A stretch of DNA of 17,201 nucleotides from JTS-RE9 sp964649195 (GTDB lineage Bacteria > Planctomycetota > Phycisphaerae > Phycisphaerales > Phycisphaeraceae), in assembly GCA_964649195.1 (NCBI GenBank), contig CAZYPK010000117.1:1-17201 (forward strand), written 5' to 3'. Made by a program: the position numbers and the translations under genes. Positions 14,149-17,201 of this stretch are shown here, in pieces. The notes under the pieces are model-generated. The model was not told the DNA's origin. It was given only the letters and a program-made list of their open reading frames with translations, and made no database searches. Every line of letters begins with the position of its first letter. Within the stretch, counting starts at the first letter, position 1.

Positions 14149-15474
14149 TCATTCCATTTCCCTGATCCGTATCTCCCGGAACTTCACCCATCCCGCGTGC
14201 CCGTCGGCGCCGTAGGTCTGGAATCCGAGCACGCCTTTTTGCAGCAGTTTTTCATCGGGTTTGGGGTCGGTGTAATCGACGACCTTTTTGCCGTTGAGTT
14301 CGACGATGATGTGTGGGCCTTTGGCGATGATGCGCATCGAGTTCCACTGGCGCGGCTTGCGGATCTCGTCCTTCTCATCGCCTTTGGCGAGCCAGTCGTC
14401 CAGGTGCAGGCCGCCGCAGTATTCGCCTGCGGCGCCGCGGCCGATGTTGATCTGGTAGCCGGTGCGTTTGGCGGTGTCGGGGTCGTTGCGGAGATAGACG
14501 CCGCTGTTGTATTTGCCGTGCTCATCGATCATGAAGTCGAAGGCGAGTTCGAAGTTTTGAAAGACCCGCGTGGTCGTGAGCAGCCCGGAGCGTTTGGGGT
14601 CGCCGTCCTGTCCGCCGGTGAGGACGCCATCCTCCGCCTTCCAGACCGCGGCGCCGATGGGCTTCCAGCCGGTGAGGTCCTTGCCGTTAAAGAGCGATTG
14701 TTCGCCTTGGGTTTTGTCGTTGCTTTTCAGTTTGTATTTTTCCTCGTCTTGCCGGGTGGTCCAGAAGACGGCATTGGTGAGCATTTGTCTGAAGTTTTCG
14801 TTTTCACCGGCGCCGGGGACGGCGAGCGAGGTGTAAAAAACTCTGCCGCCTTTGTATTCGTGAACCCAGGTGACGGGGGCCTGCTTCTTCGATTTCCGGT
14901 CTTCGCCGGTTTGCAGCACGGTGACGGCGGGCGCCATCGTGCCCTGGCTGTAGAGTTTGAGGCTGGAGAAATCCCGGACATTTTCGAGGATGGGGTGTTT
15001 CTTCCCTTCCGCGGTGGCGGTGATGGCGACCGGGTCGTTGCCGCCGTGGCCCTTGTAGTCGCCGCCCAGAACCTGGCGATCGAAGACGGCATTGGTCGCG
15101 TCATCGAAGGCATGCCCCGCGGTGCGCAGGCCGATGATCGGCTTGCCGGTTTCGTAATGGTTGCGCACGATGGCGAGCTGATCTTCGGGCAGCTTCAACC
15201 GGCGGGTGAAGACGATCATCAGATCGGCATCCTTGAGCTTCCCGATCTCCGGCAGCGTGTCCCCCTTGTCCTTGCCCCACGAAGCGGTGATCGCCACGCG
15301 GTAATGCTTTTCCAGATGCTCCGCGAAAGCCTTGAGCGAAGGTTCGGATTGGTATTCCGTCGAGGCGGAAAGCATGTGAATGCGAAGCGGGGCGGGCGCC
15401 TCGGCTCGCGCAGAGACGGCGGACCACAGCAGGATGATCGCGGACAGGACACGCATGGAGTGGGCGGCGAACAT
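14149..15474 (-). CDS. Secreted ThuA-like / DUF1080 (3-keto-disaccharide hydrolase-like) two-domain protein
   Basis: From the ATG at 15474 the protein has 441 residues, starting with a signal peptide (MFAAHSMRVLSAIILLWSAV..ARAEA). Residues about 30-240 look like a ThuA (trehalose utilisation) glutamine-amidotransferase-like fold: 'LPEIGKLKDADLMIVFTRR', 'PIIGLRTAGHAF' and 'WVHEYKGGRVFYTSLAVPG'. Residues about 258-441 are a DUF1080 concanavalin-like domain, beginning 'SLFNGKDLTGWKPIG', with 'NSGVYLRND', 'WNSMRIIAKGPHIIVELNGKKV' and 'GVLGFQTYG'. DUF1080 proteins are abundant in planctomycetes and are linked to glycan or 3-keto-glycoside breakdown outside the cytoplasm; the exact substrate is not known. 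GGAG lies 6 bases before ATG 15474, preferred over the upstream ATG at 15516. It is divergent from the beta-propeller gene. Confidence 0.92.
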   Translation of the reverse strand: MFAAHSMRVLSAIILLWSAVSARAEAPAPLRIHMLSASTEYQSEPSLKAFAEHLEKHYRVAITASWGKDKGDTLPEIGKLKDADLMIVFTRRLKLPEDQLAIVRNHYETGKPIIGLRTAGHAFDDATNAVFDRQVLGGDYKGHGGNDPVAITATAEGKKHPILENVRDFSSLKLYSQGTMAPAVTVLQTGEDRKSKKQAPVTWVHEYKGGRVFYTSLAVPGAGENENFRQMLTNAVFWTTRQDEEKYKLKSNDKTQGEQSLFNGKDLTGWKPIGAAVWKAEDGVLTGGQDGDPKRSGLLTTTRVFQNFELAFDFMIDEHGKYNSGVYLRNDPDTAKRTGYQINIGRGAAGEYCGGLHLDDWLAKGDEKDEIRKPRQWNSMRIIAKGPHIIVELNGKKVVDYTDPKPDEKLLQKGVLGFQTYGADGHAGWVKFREIRIREME

Positions 15475-15572
15475 GGGCATCTCCGGCAATGGGGCGGTCG
15501 AAGGTCGTTGCCTCATGGTATCGCCCGGTCAAAAAATGCAATACTTTCGGCGCGGGTTGAGTTACTCTGTTC

Positions 15573-15713
15573 GGATGCGCGACCGCCATCCCATACTCCG
15601 TTCGCCAAGGCGAACGGCTAAATGCGCCGGCCTTGGATGCGCGACCGGGTGGTGATTGTCGGGTGCTCCTGATTGTTGAATGCCTCCGCCCCTGCTCCTG
15701 ATTGTCGAATGCC
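15573..15713. repeat. Palindrome and direct repeats in the divergent gap
   Basis: CCGTTCGCCAAGGCGAACGG (15598-15617) is a near-perfect palindrome with an 8-9 bp stem. It is flanked by two copies of GGATGCGCGACCG (15573-15585, 15635-15647). Further right, TGCTCCTGATTGTTGAATGC at 15664 recurs with one change at 15693 (29-bp spacing). These lie between the divergent genes starting at 15474 and 15735. An operator role is possible, but a generic intergenic repeat is equally likely. No promoter pair could be picked out. Confidence 0.65.
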
Positions 15714-15734
15714 CTTTGAATAAGGAACCGAACC

Positions 15735-16976
15735 ATGAATCGTCGTTTCATTTCCCTGCTGTGCCTGCTGCTGATCTCCACCTCCGCCTTTGCCGCCGCC
15801 AACTGGCCGCAGTTTCGCGGACCTCACCGCACGGATGTCTCCGATGAAACCGGGATACTGAAGCAGTGGCCGGCGGGCGGGCCGAAGGTCGTGTGGATCA
15901 ACAGGGATGCCGGCCTGGGGTATGCCGGTTACTCGATCGTCGGCGATACGCTTTACACGATGGGGGCGCGCGGCTCCGAGCAGCTCATCGCCATCGACAT
16001 CAAGGATGGCAAGGAGAAGTGGAAGGCGAACATCGGCCCGGTCTATGGCAACCGCTGGGGTGACGGCCCGCGCGGCACGCCGACCGTCGATGGCGATCAT
16101 GTTTATGCCCTGGGCGGGCAAGGCAACCTCATCTGCGCCGAAACGAAAACCGGCAAAGTGATCTGGACCGCCGGCATGAAGGACCTGGGCGGCTCCACGC
16201 CGCAGTGGGGTTACTGCGAGTCCGTCCTCGTCGATGGCGATCAGGTCGTCTGCACCCCCGGCGGCAAGCAGGGGGCCGTCGCGGCGCTCGACAAGAAAAC
16301 CGGCAAGGTCGTCTGGCAGAGCAAGGAGTTCACCGATGGCGCCCAGTACGCCTCGGTCATCATCGCCGAGCACAACGGCGCCAGGCAATACATTCAGCTC
16401 ACCATGAACAGCGTCGTCGGCATCGAAGCCAAAACCGGCAAGCTCCTTTGGAAATCAAACTGGCCCGGCAGGACCGCGGTCATTCCCACGCCGATTTTCC
16501 ATGATGGCCACGTCTATGTTTCCAGCGGCTACGGCGTCGGCTGCAAACTCATCAAGATCGGCGAAGGCAACCGCGTCAGCGATGTCTATGTCAACAAGAA
16601 CATGACCAACCACCACGGCGGCGTCATCCTCGTGGGCGATCATCTTTACGGCTTCTCCGATGGCAAAGGCTGGGTCTGCCAGGACTTCAAGACCGGTGAA
16701 ATGGCCTGGAACGAAAAAGGCTCCATCGGCAAAGGCGCCATTGGTTACGCCGATGGCATGTTCTATCTGCTTGATGAAGCAACCGGCAACGTCGCGTTGA
16801 TCGAGGCGACGCCCAAGGGTTACAACGAGGTGAGCAAGTTCACTCTCAAGCCGCAGACCACCAAACGCAGTCCGTCGGGCCGCATCTGGACCCACCCAGT
16901 CATCACCGATGGCAAGCTGTATCTTCGTGATCAGGAACTGCTGTTCTGCTTTGATGTGAAGAGCAAGACGAACTGA
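15735..16976 (+). CDS. Secreted PQQ-like beta-propeller repeat protein
   Basis: This 413-residue protein has a signal peptide (MNRRFISLLCLLLISTSAFA, cleavage likely after residue 20-21), and its mature part starts 'ANWPQFRGPHRTDVSDETG', an opening common in planctomycete secreted PQQ-like proteins. Beta-propeller repeats of the type DG/TGK-x-x-W recur: 'DGKEKWKANIG', 'TGKVIWTAG', 'TGKVVWQSKE', 'TGKLLWKSNWPG', 'TGEMAWNEKG', spread over residues about 90-330. The fold resembles BamB and quinoprotein propellers, but PQQ ligands cannot be established here, so a scaffolding or binding role is as likely as an enzyme. AAGGA is 8 bases before the ATG at 15735. It is divergent from the ThuA-DUF1080 gene; both are secreted and may share regulation. 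Confidence 0.93.
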   Translation: MNRRFISLLCLLLISTSAFAAANWPQFRGPHRTDVSDETGILKQWPAGGPKVVWINRDAGLGYAGYSIVGDTLYTMGARGSEQLIAIDIKDGKEKWKANIGPVYGNRWGDGPRGTPTVDGDHVYALGGQGNLICAETKTGKVIWTAGMKDLGGSTPQWGYCESVLVDGDQVVCTPGGKQGAVAALDKKTGKVVWQSKEFTDGAQYASVIIAEHNGARQYIQLTMNSVVGIEAKTGKLLWKSNWPGRTAVIPTPIFHDGHVYVSSGYGVGCKLIKIGEGNRVSDVYVNKNMTNHHGGVILVGDHLYGFSDGKGWVCQDFKTGEMAWNEKGSIGKGAIGYADGMFYLLDEATGNVALIEATPKGYNEVSKFTLKPQTTKRSPSGRIWTHPVITDGKLYLRDQELLFCFDVKSKTN

Positions 16977-16990
16977 ATGGGGCACACTTC

Positions 16991-17070
16991 GGGAGGGCGA
17001 GGCTCCCGCCGGGCCGTTCTCCCGCTGGGAGGGCGAGGCTCCCGCTGGGAGGGCGAGGCTCCCGCCGAGC
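16991..17070. repeat. Tandem GGGAG...CTCCC hairpin repeat (three copies)
   Basis: GGGAGGGCGAGGCTCCC occurs at 16991-17007, 17027-17043 and 17047-17063. The last two sit in a 20-bp tandem ending CGCT/CGCC. Each copy can form a 5-bp GGGAG/CTCCC stem. The first lies 15 bases past the beta-propeller stop, so it could help terminate transcription, but no T-run follows. Confidence 0.85.
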
Positions 17071-17072
17071 CG

Positions 17073-17201
17073 TTCGTTTGCGAAGCCCGTCCGCGGGCTG
17101 AAGCAAACGAAAATCGCGTGGCCGGCGATCATGCCTGATCGTTCACCTGCCGCGCGAGTTTCGTTTGCTCAGGCCCCCAAAGCGGGGCCATCGCAAACGA
17201 A
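17073..17201. repeat. Two long hairpins sharing the outer stem TTCGTTTGC/GCAAACGAA
   Basis: Hairpin 1, 17073-17111: outer stem TTCGTTTGC with GCAAACGAA, inner stem AGCCCG with CGGGCT, loop TCCG. Hairpin 2, 17160-17201: the same 9-bp outer stem, inner stem GGCCCC with GGGGCC. The inner stems differ but each is self-complementary. Between them lie smaller stems (ATCGC/GCGAT at 17113-17129, GATCA/TGATC at 17127-17140). Hairpin 2 ends at the last base of the window, so the element may continue. Confidence 0.88.

Noticed and set aside
14119..15621. Long plus-strand frame (500 codons) opposite the ThuA-DUF1080 gene
   Set aside because: The minus strand encodes a signal peptide and two recognisable domains; the plus frame is an antisense shadow made possible by high G+C.

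Overview
The window looks like part of a high-G+C planctomycete-type chromosome, possibly Phycisphaerae-like. This rests on four things: a secreted ThuA/DUF1080 protein next to a secreted PQQ-like beta-propeller protein that opens its mature part with 'WPQFRGP', SPFH/HflK-HflC proteins arranged with an ABC-2 transporter, weak Shine-Dalgarno use at several starts, and gene gaps packed with short palindromic and tandem repeats. No rRNA, tRNA, CRISPR array, integrase or recognisable transposase is visible, and the taxonomy is an inference from gene style.

Layout. 1-393: no gene, only repeats (a 16-bp direct repeat, four copies of a ~34-bp GC-rich element, one copy of a 114-bp dispersed repeat). 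394-1632 (-): coiled-coil protein with two membrane helices and a Wzz-like topology. 1668-1739: nested inverted repeat. 1918-3966 (+): P1B heavy-metal ATPase. 3967-4101: convergent gap with two inverted arrays of 7-bp units. 4102-5112 (-): ABC-2 permease. 5113-5310: divergent gap with two inverted 7-bp arrays. 5311-13727 (+): a probable five-gene operon of SPFH/HflK-like protein with an extra polytopic membrane domain, SPFH/HflC-like protein, a second HflK-like protein with a His-rich N-terminus, an ABC ATPase with a ~260-residue disordered tail, and a large ABC-2 permease whose TTG start overlaps the ATPase stop. 13728-14148: no gene; degenerate 7-bp repeats and a REPIN-like inverted-repeat element carrying a second copy of the 114-bp repeat. 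14149-15474 (-): secreted ThuA-DUF1080 protein. 15475-15734: divergent gap with a perfect palindrome and short direct repeats. 15735-16976 (+): secreted PQQ-like beta-propeller protein. 16977-17201: tandem hairpins and two long hairpins sharing one outer stem.

How the parts may work together. The three SPFH proteins probably form a prohibitin-like membrane scaffold (HflK/HflC type). The ABC ATPase and the two permeases, which share a conserved 'SKPVxR...LGK' segment, probably form one exporter or membrane-remodelling transporter embedded in or controlled by that scaffold. This SPFH3-plus-ABC locus is the best candidate here for a little-described system; no FtsH gene is in view. The other strong theme is non-coding: heptanucleotide arrays with a different unit at most gene junctions, and hairpin repeats whose stems differ by compensatory changes.
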